From Synechococcus sp. BIOS-U3-1 (GTDB lineage Bacteria; Cyanobacteriota; Cyanobacteriia; PCC-6307; Cyanobiaceae), in contig NZ_CP047936.1 in NCBI RefSeq assembly GCF_014279975.1, positions 310,001 to 374,000 of the forward strand: a stretch of DNA of 64,000 nt, read 5' to 3'. The notes below the pieces were generated by a model. That model did no database searches. It saw only the letters and a program-made list of their open reading frames with translations, and had not been told where the DNA came from. Position 1 is the first letter of the stretch, and each line of letters begins with the position of its first letter. Below, one piece after another: positions 26,109-35,161 of the stretch. The translations under genes were made by a program, and so were the position numbers.

Positions 26109-27113
26109 ATGACCGACGCCATGGTTCCGGTGAAGGTCGGCGTGATCGGGATCGGCAACATGGGTTGGCATCACGCGCGCGTGCTCAGCCTGCTCAAGGA
26201 CGCTGATCTCGTGGGCGTTGCTGACCCGGAAGCGCAGCGTGGGGCACTGGCCACTGAGCAGTTTGGATGTCGCTGGTTCTCTGACTACCGCACCATGCTC
26301 AAGGAGGTTGAGGCCGTCTGCATCGCAGTGCCGACCCTGCTCCATCACTCCGTCGGCCTGGCTTGTCTTGAGGCTGGTTCACACGTGCTGATCGAGAAGC
26401 CGATCGCCGCCAGCCAGGAGGAGGCCGCGGCCCTGATTGATGCCGCCAGCCGAGTGGGGCGCTTGCTGCAGGTGGGTCATATTGAACGCTTCAATCCCGC
26501 TTTCCGCGAGCTCACCAAGGTGGTGGCCAATGAAGAGGTGGTGGTGCTCGAAGCTCGTCGTCACAGCCCCCACGCCGATCGTGCCAACGATGTGTCAGTG
26601 GTGCTCGATTTGATGATTCATGATCTGGATCTGGTGCTTGAGCTGGCCAGTTCTTCGGTAGTGCAACTGGCGGCAGCCGGAGGTCGCAGCTCGGACGGGC
26701 CGATCGATTACGTCAACGCCACGCTCGGGTTTGAAAACGGCGTGGTGGCCAGTTTGACGGCCAGCAAAATGAGTCATCGCAAGATCAGGACGCTGAGTGC
26801 TCACTGCCGGGCCAGCCTTGTTGAAACTGACTTTCTCAATCACAACCTGCACATCCACCGCAGGGCCCATGAGTGGTACTCCGCTGATCATGGAGAGCTG
26901 CTGTATCGCAACGACGGTTTCATCGAGGAGGTGAGCACCACCTCGATCGAGCCTTTATATGCCGAACTCGAACACTTCTTGCAGTGTGTGCGCGGCCGGG
27001 AGACGCCTGCAGTGGATGGTCAGCAGGCTTCGAGGGCCCTGCGTCTGGCTGATCTGATTGAACAGGCCGTGGAGCAGCCCGGCGTTGGTGTTCCGATCGA
27101 GACTCCTATTTGA
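26109..27113 (+). CDS. Gfo/Idh/MocA family oxidoreductase
   Basis: NAD(P)-dependent sugar or sugar-nucleotide dehydrogenase type. Rossmann motif VIGIGNMGWHHAR near the N-terminus and the family EKP motif in VLIEKPIAAS are clear, followed by the second domain with HIERFNPA and DLMIHDLDLVLEL. Members with this pattern often oxidise position 3 of UDP-N-acetyl sugars or related surface sugar precursors, but the substrate cannot be fixed here. Starts are possible at TTG 26070, ATG 26109 and ATG 26121; the last gives MVPVKVGVIG. Confidence 0.85.
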   Translation: MTDAMVPVKVGVIGIGNMGWHHARVLSLLKDADLVGVADPEAQRGALATEQFGCRWFSDYRTMLKEVEAVCIAVPTLLHHSVGLACLEAGSHVLIEKPIAASQEEAAALIDAASRVGRLLQVGHIERFNPAFRELTKVVANEEVVVLEARRHSPHADRANDVSVVLDLMIHDLDLVLELASSSVVQLAAAGGRSSDGPIDYVNATLGFENGVVASLTASKMSHRKIRTLSAHCRASLVETDFLNHNLHIHRRAHEWYSADHGELLYRNDGFIEEVSTTSIEPLYAELEHFLQCVRGRETPAVDGQQASRALRLADLIEQAVEQPGVGVPIETPI

Positions 27114-27119
27114 TCTGGA

Positions 27120-30100
27120 TCAGCGCAGTGCTTCCTGATCCGCGAGTTCCCTCAGGGCTTGGATCTGCCACTCCCTGCATTCGGCTGGCGATGACCGGTA
27201 GAACTGAGCCCATGCAGCGGCTTTGTACTGGGAATAGTCCACGGTCTTCTGCTCAGGATGGCGATTCCGCCAGCCCACTCTTACGGCGTGTCCGATGACC
27301 ACATCAAGGGCAATGTCGTCGTCGAAGTGCATGTTGGGATTGGCTGTTGCAAAGGCCATCAATGAGAGCAGGCTTTCAGTGCAGAGTTGTCGGTATTCCG
27401 GTGCTCCAATGCGACTAAGCAGATGCTCCACCTGAATGGCGAAGTTGCGTTCGCCCGGGGTTTTTTCCCGAAGCAGGGCGCTGGTTAGACGGTTGCGGCG
27501 CTCCAGCTTGTCGCCAATCACCAGCCCATGGCAGTGATGTAGCAGTGACCAGATCCCTGCATAGAACTCTTTGGGCACCTGTTGCAGCGAGCCCAGGCGG
27601 ATCCGGTGCTGCAGCCAGTCGCTACCGCTGGGGCTTTCATCCAGGGGTTCGGGGATGTTCCATTCCACCTTGCCGCTCAAGTGCAACAGTTCCCGACGTT
27701 GCAGGGCCGCTCTGGCGTGATCGACGTCGGCCAGCACCGTGCGCAGGCGCAGGCTGATGCGGTGAGGAGGTTCATCGCACAGAGCTTCGAAGGCTTCGTC
27801 TTGACTGCAGTGCTGCTCGGCTGCCAGCTCAGAGGTCAGCAGCAGCAGCAGCTGCCCAAGCTGGAAGGTCAGAGAGCCTCTGATCATGCTCGGTTCACGC
27901 CTGGCGATCCCGTCCAGTGCGAGCAGTAACTCCTGCTGCAGCATGCGTTCGCGGCCGTCACTGCCGCAGGTGCGGTCGATCAGTGCTGCGATTGACTGGT
28001 TGGAGATAGGACTGGTGAGCCGCGATTCGCTGCTGTAGTTCCTGCCGATGACAACCTGTTTCTGGCGGCTCAGCAGGTCCGTGAGGGCATCTTCCAGCTG
28101 AGGATGAATCAGACCCATAGCGCCGGCGCAGCGCCTGGCCACGTTCCAGTCCTCCTGGCTGAGGCCGCGGCGGTAGATCTCTTGCTGCAGTGTGGACAGC
28201 TCAACAGGAGCTCCTTTGGGTCCGCTGAGGATGGCCTGCTGACCAAGTCGTTGTGTCAAAAGCTCCAGGACTTCCGCTTGTTCCCGTAGTGAATGGCTGC
28301 TCCAAAGCCTCTGACGTAGCTCTTCCAAGGGAATGTCATCCAGTTCCTGCTCCTGGGCCGCGGTGAGGTCACTCAGATCGGTGGAGGCTTGAAGCAGTTC
28401 AGCTGCTTGTTGTGTGTTGTCAGGCAGTCTGCTGTGCTCGCTTTCTTCCGGGAGCGTTAACCACTGGGCTTTGCTGGCTAGCGACTCAAGATCAGCGAAT
28501 TCCACAGCAACCCCCTCAATGTTGCCGCTCTGCAGGCGTTGGGTGAGTTCCAGCAGAAGCATTTCTTCCCTCTCCAGCAGAGCGGCTTGCACGGGGATCA
28601 GCAGCAGGGGCGCTCCCTGGCCTTGCCAATGTCGTTGAAGCAGGTGCAGTTCGTTGACGATGCTTTCGATGAGCTGTCGCGGGTCATGGCTGAGAAAAAA
28701 CGTGCCCTCCTCCAGCACAGAGGGCAGAAAAGCCAGCTGTTGTCCGCCCTGGCGATAGAGACGAGCTGTGACCGCTGTTTCCGGTCGCAGTGGTGGGTGG
28801 CCGCTGAGGCCAAGGGCCTGGTCGGCGCCAACGTTGCTTAGCCGTTCTCGCAGCGCTTCAGAGGGGAGCACCGGCAGGTCTGCGGATTGGGGATCGCTGA
28901 CCGGCAACCCCAGTTTTTGCAGTTTTTTCGCGACGGCGTCATTCCCAGGAACCAGTGAAACCAGCACTGTGTCGGCTCCCAGCGTGGCGGGCAGTCGCCG
29001 GCCGCAGGGGTCAAGATCCTCTGCCTTGATCAATCCATCCAGGAGCATGTCTCCAATCCAGGCGAGGCTCTGGGTCCAGAGCAACGGCACGTTTTCATTG
29101 GCGATGCGTTTCTGGCTTCCGGGAGTACGTCGTTCCAGCTCCAGCTGTTCAGCGGGCACGAGATAAAGCTCTGGGAACAGTCGTTCTCCATCGCGTTTCA
29201 CCTGCAGTGCCTGCAGACGTTCACGCCAGAGGCTGGCATCGTCCCAACGCTGCTCGAAACAGGCGGTGACCAATTCGTAGGCGAGGAACAGCGGCCATTC
29301 CGATTCGATGCCTTCAAAGGTGGCCAGCTCTTCACGCTCGTAGTGCAGCCGGCTGATGTCTTCCACCACCGTCTGATGACCATCCCTGCGAAAGCGCTTG
29401 TAGCCGTAGAGACCGCCCAGCTCCCGCCTGATCCGCCTGTTGGTGCGTTCCACCAGCGCTCGATCCTCCACCGCCCAGGCGGGGTAGCCGACCACGGAGA
29501 GGCAGGCGCTGTCGACTTCCTTGCTTGCTGACTCACGCGGCAGCAGCCCCGTTAGGGCTCGTCTCAGACGCACTACAGCACCGTGAGGAATCAGCACCTG
29601 CATGCTTCCGTCTCCATGGGAAGCGCAAAGGTCAACCCCGTTTAATGCCTCCAGTGCGGCTTTGGCCATGCCGATCGAACTGGCATTCCTTTCGGGTAGG
29701 CCGTGGTTGCCCTTGTCGCCGCGCTCCCAGATTCCGTAGTCGGCAACCCGGTAGGCCCTGGCCACGTAATACACCAGGTTCTGGATGAAGCATGCTTCGT
29801 GAGTGTTATGGATGACGGCCAAGCCGCTGGAGCTCAGCTGGGCCAGTTGCAACAGAAACAGTGATGTGGCATCTAGCTGTAGATGACCCCATCCATCATC
29901 GGGAACCACCGGGGCTCCGTTGGCACTGTCGTATTTCGCATGAAGAGCATCCAGTGGATCGAGGCTGCCTTTGAAGCGCTCCACTTTTTCGGCCTGACGC
30001 ATCATGGCGTTCAGTAATCCGCGCATCAGGTCGATGACGCGCTGTTCGAGCTCCCAGCAGCGTTGACAGCGACCTCTCTGTCGCCGGTGGGCAATCGCCA

Positions 30101-30353
30101 GACCCCAGACGCACTGGATCGAATAGATGCAGTCGCGAACCCAGGCATCTCCGTAATTGCCATGCACGGTGTGGGCTGTGCTGGCGGGCAGCAGGCCACT
30201 AATTGGGTTCTGTCGCTGAAGCACCACCCGCTCGATCGAGCGGTCCAGCTGCGTCAGTCGCTGCGCCTTTAGTTGATCCTCTTCACGGTTCGGGTGCGAC
30301 AGAACCATGGTGGCTAACGCGACCGGATCTAGATTCTCTCGTGCAGCGGACAC
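27120..30353 (-). CDS. Phosphorylase kinase alpha/beta-like GH15-related protein
   Basis: Very long protein (1077 residues) related to the regulatory subunits of eukaryotic phosphorylase b kinase, which are themselves built on a GH15 glucoamylase fold. N-terminal motifs are striking: HGNYGDAWVRDCIYSIQCVW (64-83), DDGWGHLQLDATSLFLLQLA (152-171) and YGIWERGDK (206-214) with NASSIGMAKAALEAL following, the same order as in human PHKA. A ~700-residue C-terminal part has helical composition. No catalytic kinase subunit is visible nearby. Role may be in glycogen metabolism; unproven. GTG 30353 is the outer start; ATG 30308 is possible. Confidence 0.85.
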   Translation of the reverse strand: MSAARENLDPVALATMVLSHPNREEDQLKAQRLTQLDRSIERVVLQRQNPISGLLPASTAHTVHGNYGDAWVRDCIYSIQCVWGLAIAHRRQRGRCQRCWELEQRVIDLMRGLLNAMMRQAEKVERFKGSLDPLDALHAKYDSANGAPVVPDDGWGHLQLDATSLFLLQLAQLSSSGLAVIHNTHEACFIQNLVYYVARAYRVADYGIWERGDKGNHGLPERNASSIGMAKAALEALNGVDLCASHGDGSMQVLIPHGAVVRLRRALTGLLPRESASKEVDSACLSVVGYPAWAVEDRALVERTNRRIRRELGGLYGYKRFRRDGHQTVVEDISRLHYEREELATFEGIESEWPLFLAYELVTACFEQRWDDASLWRERLQALQVKRDGERLFPELYLVPAEQLELERRTPGSQKRIANENVPLLWTQSLAWIGDMLLDGLIKAEDLDPCGRRLPATLGADTVLVSLVPGNDAVAKKLQKLGLPVSDPQSADLPVLPSEALRERLSNVGADQALGLSGHPPLRPETAVTARLYRQGGQQLAFLPSVLEEGTFFLSHDPRQLIESIVNELHLLQRHWQGQGAPLLLIPVQAALLEREEMLLLELTQRLQSGNIEGVAVEFADLESLASKAQWLTLPEESEHSRLPDNTQQAAELLQASTDLSDLTAAQEQELDDIPLEELRQRLWSSHSLREQAEVLELLTQRLGQQAILSGPKGAPVELSTLQQEIYRRGLSQEDWNVARRCAGAMGLIHPQLEDALTDLLSRQKQVVIGRNYSSESRLTSPISNQSIAALIDRTCGSDGRERMLQQELLLALDGIARREPSMIRGSLTFQLGQLLLLLTSELAAEQHCSQDEAFEALCDEPPHRISLRLRTVLADVDHARAALQRRELLHLSGKVEWNIPEPLDESPSGSDWLQHRIRLGSLQQVPKEFYAGIWSLLHHCHGLVIGDKLERRNRLTSALLREKTPGERNFAIQVEHLLSRIGAPEYRQLCTESLLSLMAFATANPNMHFDDDIALDVVIGHAVRVGWRNRHPEQKTVDYSQYKAAAWAQFYRSSPAECREWQIQALRELADQEALR

Positions 30354-30357
30354 GTGG

Positions 30358-31116
30358 ATGGAAGCACTGACAACGGGTCCGCGCGATCAACGTCGTTGCC
30401 AAGTTCTCGACATCCCCGTAGATGCCTGCCGGGATGTCACTGCCGCAGCGATCGGCCTGCATGCGGAGGGTGGGGGTCAGATCGTCACGCTGAATGCAGA
30501 GATGACGATGCTTGCTCGACGCAACACCGATCTAGGTTCTGTGATCCAAGCTGCTGATTTGGTGGTTCCTGATGGAGCAGGCGTGGTCTGGGCGCTTGCT
30601 CGCCAGGGCATCAAGGTGCAACGCAGTCCTGGAATCGAGCTTGCCTGGTCATTGCTCAATTACGCCGAAGCCCATGGTTGGCGCGTCGCACTGGTTGGGG
30701 CGTCGCCAGAAGTGATGGAGAAGTTGTCTGATCGCCTTGCTCAGCAGAGTCCATCACTGCAGCTGGTCTTCGCAGAACACGGATATCAGGAGGCCAGTGC
30801 CTGGCCAGAGCTTGAAACAAGATTGCGGCGACTCCGCCCAGATCTGGTGCTGGTGGCTCTTGGGGTCCCCCTTCAGGAGATCTGGATCCCGAGAATGCGT
30901 GATCAGCTCCCCGGTCTCTGGATGGGCGTCGGCGGCAGCTTTGATGTCTGGTCAGGTTTGAAGCAACGTGCCCCAGGCTGGGCCAGCCGTTTGCAGTTGG
31001 AATGGCTCTACAGGCTGTTGCAGGACCCAAGCCGGTGGCGGCGTTATTTTGTTTTGCCTCAATTTGCCTGGACGGTGCTGCGCAGCCCGCGGCGCAGTGG
31101 TGAAGGCCAGCGCTGA
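30358..31116 (+). CDS. WecG/TagA/CpsF family glycosyltransferase
   Basis: Transfers an N-acetylmannosamine-type sugar to a lipid-linked acceptor in surface polymer assembly. Family blocks: VTLNAEMTMLARR, AADLVVPDGAGVVWAL, VALVGASPEVMEKL, VLVALGVPLQEIW and GVGGSFDVWSGLKQRAP. 252 residues with the ATG at 30358; 17 further codons upstream are open but overlap the divergent gene. That gene's outer start lies only 4 bases away, so at least one of the two starts or promoters must lie inside the other's coding region. Confidence 0.9.
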   Translation: MEALTTGPRDQRRCQVLDIPVDACRDVTAAAIGLHAEGGGQIVTLNAEMTMLARRNTDLGSVIQAADLVVPDGAGVVWALARQGIKVQRSPGIELAWSLLNYAEAHGWRVALVGASPEVMEKLSDRLAQQSPSLQLVFAEHGYQEASAWPELETRLRRLRPDLVLVALGVPLQEIWIPRMRDQLPGLWMGVGGSFDVWSGLKQRAPGWASRLQLEWLYRLLQDPSRWRRYFVLPQFAWTVLRSPRRSGEGQR

Positions 31117-31121
31117 ACGCT

Positions 31122-31265
31122 TTAACGGAAACCGACGGAAGCTTGCCAGACGAAGGCCAGCAGCAGGAAAAACAGAGGAATGATCGGGAGGATGTCGATC
31201 AGCGGACCGAAAGCCTGATAGGCCTCTGGAAGTTGGGCCAGCAGGTCGAGGGAGAAAGCAGCCAT
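31122..31265 (-). CDS. psbK: Photosystem II reaction centre protein K
   Basis: 47-residue precursor of a single-helix photosystem II subunit, too small for ordinary gene calling. It starts [19 protein letters not shown], where in the family the part before the mature Lys/Leu-Pro-Glu-Ala-Tyr segment is removed, continues with [18 protein letters not shown] as the membrane helix, and ends SVGFR. The match to cyanobacterial PsbK is nearly residue for residue from memory. It follows tgt on the same strand after 29 bases, a known cyanobacterial neighbour pair. Confidence 0.95.
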   Translation of the reverse strand: MAAFSLDLLAQLPEAYQAFGPLIDILPIIPLFFLLLAFVWQASVGFR

Positions 31266-31294
31266 CCCGGCGGAATACGGTCAGTCTTCGGACG

Positions 31295-32419
31295 CTACCA
31301 CGTGTGATGAGCCGGGGAGTCCTCTTCCCAGGGAGCGAAATCCTCTGAAAAACAGCCGTCCTTGATTGCCTGGCCCATGGCAGTAGTGAAGCGGATCAGG
31401 TGGGTGAGGTTGTGCAGGCTGAGCAGGGTCAGCCCCAGCAGCTCATCACTGCGGATCAAATGGTGCAGATAGGAGCGGCTGTGCTGCCGGCAGGCCTGGC
31501 AGGGACAGGTCGTGTCCAGCGGCGTGTGGTCATGGCGGAATCGAGCGTTGCGCAGATTCCAGCGCTCGCCACCCACGAGGGCTGTGCCGTGCCGGCCAAG
31601 CCGCGTAGGCAGGACGCAGTCGAACAGATCGATGCCGTTGGCGACGGCAACGCTCATTTCCCTCAGGGTGCCGATCCCCATCAGATACCTGGGCCGATCA
31701 TCGGGCAGCAGCGGAGTCACCTGACGCACGATCCTGTGCATGTCGTCCACGGGCTCGCCCACGCTGACCCCACCGATGGCGATTCCTGGCAGATCGAAGC
31801 CGGCGACCGTCCGTGCGCTGGCCTCACGCAAGTGTGGGAAGCAACCTCCTTGCACAATGCCAAAAAGAGCCTGATCGGTCTTCTGATGCGCGTTCACGCA
31901 GCGCTCGAGCCAGGCATGAGTTCGACGACTGGCCTCCTCCACATCGTTCTCTGTTGCTGGATAGGGGGGGCATTGATCGAAGGCCATGGCGACGTCGGCC
32001 CCCAGTGCCATCTGGATTTCCATCGATCGCTCCGGTGTGAGCAGGATGCGACTGCCGTTGCGTGGATTGCGGAAATCCACTCCCTGGTCATCGATGCGAT
32101 TGAGATCGCCAAGGCTGAAGACCTGAAACCCACCTGAATCAGTGAGCATCGGTCCCTTCCAGCCCATGAACCGATGCAGTCCGCCTGCACCTTCGACGAC
32201 CGCTTCGCCCGGTTGGAGATGCAGGTGGTAGGTGTTGGATAGCACCATCTGGGCACCGGTGGTGGCCAACTGATCCGTGCTGACCCCCTTCACAGTGGCC
32301 AGGGTTCCCACCGGCATGAACCGAGGAGTATCGACGACTCCATGGGGGGTGGAGAACCTTCCACAGCGCGCGTCCGTGCGCGAACAATGAGCGCTGATCT
32401 TGAAGTCGAACACGCGCAC
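31295..32419 (-). CDS. tgt: tRNA-guanine transglycosylase
   Basis: Exchanges guanine 34 of GUN-anticodon tRNAs for a queuosine precursor. Landmarks in the 374 residues are the catalytic aspartate in [20 protein letters not shown] for base recognition, the second aspartate in [14 protein letters not shown], and the zinc site [17 protein letters not shown]. It precedes psbK on the same strand and is divergent from cobS, with 28 bases between the starts. Confidence 0.95.
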   Translation of the reverse strand: MRVFDFKISAHCSRTDARCGRFSTPHGVVDTPRFMPVGTLATVKGVSTDQLATTGAQMVLSNTYHLHLQPGEAVVEGAGGLHRFMGWKGPMLTDSGGFQVFSLGDLNRIDDQGVDFRNPRNGSRILLTPERSMEIQMALGADVAMAFDQCPPYPATENDVEEASRRTHAWLERCVNAHQKTDQALFGIVQGGCFPHLREASARTVAGFDLPGIAIGGVSVGEPVDDMHRIVRQVTPLLPDDRPRYLMGIGTLREMSVAVANGIDLFDCVLPTRLGRHGTALVGGERWNLRNARFRHDHTPLDTTCPCQACRQHSRSYLHHLIRSDELLGLTLLSLHNLTHLIRFTTAMGQAIKDGCFSEDFAPWEEDSPAHHTW

Positions 32420-32447
32420 CTCCGCCCGACCTCTGACCCTACGGTGA

Positions 32448-33263
32448 GTGAACTCCGTGATCTGCGCTGCTCTGCGGTTTGCCTCTCCCCCTTGGTTGCG
32501 TGATTTGGCCGGTGCCTGGGTGTTCTATTCAGTGCTGCCCGGCTTGCCATGGCCGGTACCCCGTTTCGAGCGCATCGCCCGCTTTGCTCCCTTGGTTGGA
32601 ACGGTGATCGGTGGGCTGATGGCAGCCCTTTGGCTCCTGCTCAGTGCTTTGAACTGGTCACCTGTGGCGATCGCTCCTGTGGCGCTAGCTCTTGGCCTCT
32701 GGCTCACGGGTGGGCTTCATCTAGATGGCTTGATGGACACCGCCGATGGCCTGGCTGCCGGTAACAGTCGTTGTCTGGAGGCGATGGATGACAGTCGTGT
32801 CGGCGCCAGTGGTGTTCAGGCGGCAATCATCGTGCTCTTGCTCCAGTTTGCAGCGCTGGTCCAGCTGGATGGGTTCGCTCCGACTGCCCTTGTTTTGTCA
32901 GCGATCTTCGCAAGAGTTTCGCCGCTGTGGGCCATGGGGCGCTTCTGTTACCTGCGCGGGCAGGACTCAGGCACTGCGGCTTTTCATCGCAGCAATTGGC
33001 GTGGTTGGAGTGAAGGCAATCCGACCCTGTTCCTGTTGCTTTTGACAGGGCTGCTCTTGTGGGGTCTGCAGCCCAAGCTGTTCATGGCTTGGACGGGTGT
33101 TGTGTTGTTGGGGACTTCGGCAGCTCTGCTTCCGGCTGAGTGGCTGGGCAGGCGTCTTGGGGGTCATACCGGCGATAGCTACGGGGCTACTTTGATGCTC
33201 TGTGAAACCCTCACCCTGCTGGGTTCTTCCTTGCTTGCTCCTGTTCTGTTGCCGGCAGCTTGA
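32448..33263 (+). CDS. cobS: Adenosylcobinamide-GDP ribazoletransferase
   Basis: Membrane enzyme that joins adenosylcobinamide-GDP to the lower ligand base in the final steps of cobamide (in Synechococcus usually pseudocobalamin) synthesis. Diagnostic block [18 protein letters not shown] is present, with multiple hydrophobic segments and [13 protein letters not shown] and [10 protein letters not shown] further on; 271 residues is usual. The start is GTG. The 3' end overlaps the convergent histidine kinase gene by 53 bases. No cobalamin riboswitch fits in the 28-base gap upstream. Confidence 0.92.
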   Translation: MNSVICAALRFASPPWLRDLAGAWVFYSVLPGLPWPVPRFERIARFAPLVGTVIGGLMAALWLLLSALNWSPVAIAPVALALGLWLTGGLHLDGLMDTADGLAAGNSRCLEAMDDSRVGASGVQAAIIVLLLQFAALVQLDGFAPTALVLSAIFARVSPLWAMGRFCYLRGQDSGTAAFHRSNWRGWSEGNPTLFLLLLTGLLLWGLQPKLFMAWTGVVLLGTSAALLPAEWLGRRLGGHTGDSYGATLMLCETLTLLGSSLLAPVLLPAA

Positions 33264-34356
33264 GCAGAAAGGCATTGCCATGCATAGGCAGATCCGCATC
33301 CAGGCTCTTTGGTTCGGTGTGGAGTTTCAGTGAGCCGCCACGGTTTTCAGCCAGACGACGGGCCAGCGAAAGACCCAGTCCGGTGCCAGGGCGATCGATG
33401 CTGCTGCTGCCACGCTCACCTTGCTGAAAAATGCGCTCGTGCTCCGTGGCGGGAATGCTGGGGCCTGCGTCCCAGACACAAATTGCATGGTTCAGAAGCT
33501 TCAATCCCAGTGCGGTTCCGGGCGGGCTGTAGCGGAAGGCGTTTTCCAGCAGGTTGGCCACGATTTCAGCCACCACGGCATCGGCTGCTGGGCGAGCGGC
33601 TTGGGTCCATGCAGTCCAACGATCAGGGCCATCCCATGGCCTGTTCTGCAGGGTCGCTGTGGCAGAAGCTCTCTGAATGAGAGGGTTGAGCAGATCTGCA
33701 ACGGTCAGGTCAGGAGCATCTACAGGAACGGGTGGCAGCAGTAGAGGTGTGGAAGCATCCGCCTCCAGCCGGAGCTCGCCCCTGCCGATCCTGTCGAGGG
33801 ATTGGAGATAACGATCCAGCTGATCCTGTTCCTGAATCAGGCTCTCCACCAATGAACGCTGTTGATCCTCTGGGCCAATGCGACGCAGCAGAAGCTGGGC
33901 GTAAGTCCGCAAAGCTGTTAAGGGATTGCGCAGTTGGTGTACCACCAGATTGAGCTGCTGACGTTGCTCGTCAAGCTGGTAATGAAGCTTTCGGCAATCT
34001 TGTTCAAGACCGAGAATGCAAGCGAGAGTTTCCGCGCAGATCTGAAGGCGAGGGTCGTGCTCGACGGGCCTGCCTGGAAGCGGTCGTTGTTCTGCACGAA
34101 GCACGCCAAGCAGCAGGCTCTCGTGCCGCAAGGGGTACCAGCGTCGTTCCTGGGCAACGCTGCGCAGGCTGGGGTCTTCGCTGATTGCCGGAGGTAGTGC
34201 TGAGTCGAGAGGCCACTGAGCCACAAGGGTCAGGGTGGGAGTTGAGCTCTGACTTCGATCGGTGACGTACAGGGCAAGTCGTGCCATGGCTGTATCGACC
34301 GCGAGAGTCTGCAGCTGCTGCTGCGCCAGCTCTAGGAACCGATCGGACAGTTGCAT
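33211..34356 (-). CDS. Sensor histidine kinase with N-terminal GAF-like domain
   Basis: Two-component sensor without membrane segments, so it senses a cytoplasmic cue. Residues 1-120 resemble a GAF domain; the phosphorylated histidine is H140 in VVHQLRNPLTALRTYAQLLL; the ATPase domain has the N box NLLENAFRYSPPG, G1 VWDAGPSIP and G2 GTGLGLSLARRL. No response regulator is adjacent, as is common in picocyanobacteria. Its ligand and partner are unknown. Confidence 0.88.
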   Translation of the reverse strand: MQLSDRFLELAQQQLQTLAVDTAMARLALYVTDRSQSSTPTLTLVAQWPLDSALPPAISEDPSLRSVAQERRWYPLRHESLLLGVLRAEQRPLPGRPVEHDPRLQICAETLACILGLEQDCRKLHYQLDEQRQQLNLVVHQLRNPLTALRTYAQLLLRRIGPEDQQRSLVESLIQEQDQLDRYLQSLDRIGRGELRLEADASTPLLLPPVPVDAPDLTVADLLNPLIQRASATATLQNRPWDGPDRWTAWTQAARPAADAVVAEIVANLLENAFRYSPPGTALGLKLLNHAICVWDAGPSIPATEHERIFQQGERGSSSIDRPGTGLGLSLARRLAENRGGSLKLHTEPKSLDADLPMHGNAFLLKLPATEQEQARKNPAG

Positions 34357-34746
34357 CAGCCGGGCTGCATCACGGAGTACAGACGGTCGTGCGGAACAAC
34401 CTCATGGACTGCTTGCCAAATTGGAAAAAAGTCTTAAGATCGGAGATGCGATCGGCAGCACGCCTTTTCAAGAAGACGTGTTCCCTCGTTGCTCAGATTG
34501 AAGTTGCACTTTCCTTGCCACCTAGGTTACAGCAGAGGTTGATGAATCCCCTGTTGACGTCGACATTTGTCGTTGTGAGCAATGAAGTGTGTCTGATTGC
34601 GAGCCGGCCTTTACCGGATTTCCGCAGTCCGAAACTGATGACCTGAAAAACCTTTTGTGGATTTTCAGGCCATTGTTTAACCAACGGCTGTGTTCAACAG
34701 CTCCTTTCCGTCCACCTCTCAGCTCCCGTCTGCGGGAAGCATCCCT
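34357..34746. other. Non-coding region between divergent histidine kinase and DUF3155 genes
   Basis: About 390 bases with no supportable gene. It must hold the promoters of two divergent genes. A hairpin with an 8-bp stem is described separately. A small RNA cannot be excluded, but none of the RNA classes I can recognise by eye (tmRNA, SRP RNA, RNase P RNA) is present. Confidence 0.5.
34642..34669 (+). other. Hairpin upstream of the DUF3155 gene
   Basis: CCTGAAAA and TTTTCAGG form a perfect 8-bp stem around a 12-base loop, about 80 bases before the DUF3155 start codon. There is no T tract after it, so it is not a typical intrinsic terminator; a 5' leader element is possible. Confidence 0.45.
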
Positions 34747-35115
34747 ATGTCTAAGAAGCGCAAGCGGATTAGCCGCCGCCGTCTTGCCGGTCAGCGCGTG
34801 CTGGCTCACGTTTCAACCTTCCACCTTGAAACCGGTGAACACAAGCCTGTAACAGCGGCTCGCCGTTTCATTGCTGAAGGCTGTCTCGTTCCTCCAGCAC
34901 TTCTCAATGTGCGGCGCAACGAGCACACCACTGACCGTTTTTTCTGGGGTGAAAAAGGTTTGTTCAGTGCTCAGTACGCGGAGGAAAATCACTTTCTCTT
35001 CCCTTCGCTGCGCACCATCGTCGACAGCGTTGGCGAAGAGGTGATTTTTGAAGGCCTGGAGCTTTCCTCTGACGACTGGGAAGAGATGGAAGAGTACGAA
35101 TACGCTTTCGTCTGA
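34747..35115 (+). CDS. DUF3155 family protein
   Basis: Small cyanobacterial protein of unknown function, 122 residues. It begins with a very basic segment MSKKRKRISRRRLAGQRVL and ends with a very acidic tail (DDWEEMEEYEYAFV), giving a strongly polar charge distribution that may suit nucleic acid or ribosome contact, though that is speculation. The frame is open for 19 codons upstream, but the ATG at MSKKRKR matches the family start. Confidence 0.82.
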   Translation: MSKKRKRISRRRLAGQRVLAHVSTFHLETGEHKPVTAARRFIAEGCLVPPALLNVRRNEHTTDRFFWGEKGLFSAQYAEENHFLFPSLRTIVDSVGEEVIFEGLELSSDDWEEMEEYEYAFV

Positions 35116-35127
35116 ACCAGGCGAGAC

Positions 35128-35161
35128 AGCCTCCTGGCCGGGTTATCCCAGCCAGGAGGCT
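35128..35161. terminator. Bidirectional hairpin between convergent genes
   Basis: AGCCTCCTGGC and GCCAGGAGGCT form a perfect 11-bp stem with a 12-base loop that itself can pair (GGG/CCC). It sits between the DUF3155 stop and the end of the convergent hydrolase gene, partly covering the latter's last codons. No T tract follows on either side, so it is at best a weak or factor-assisted terminator. Confidence 0.5.

Noticed and set aside
32420-32447. Cobalamin riboswitch upstream of cobS
   Set aside because: Only 28 bases separate cobS from divergent tgt, far too short for the element.
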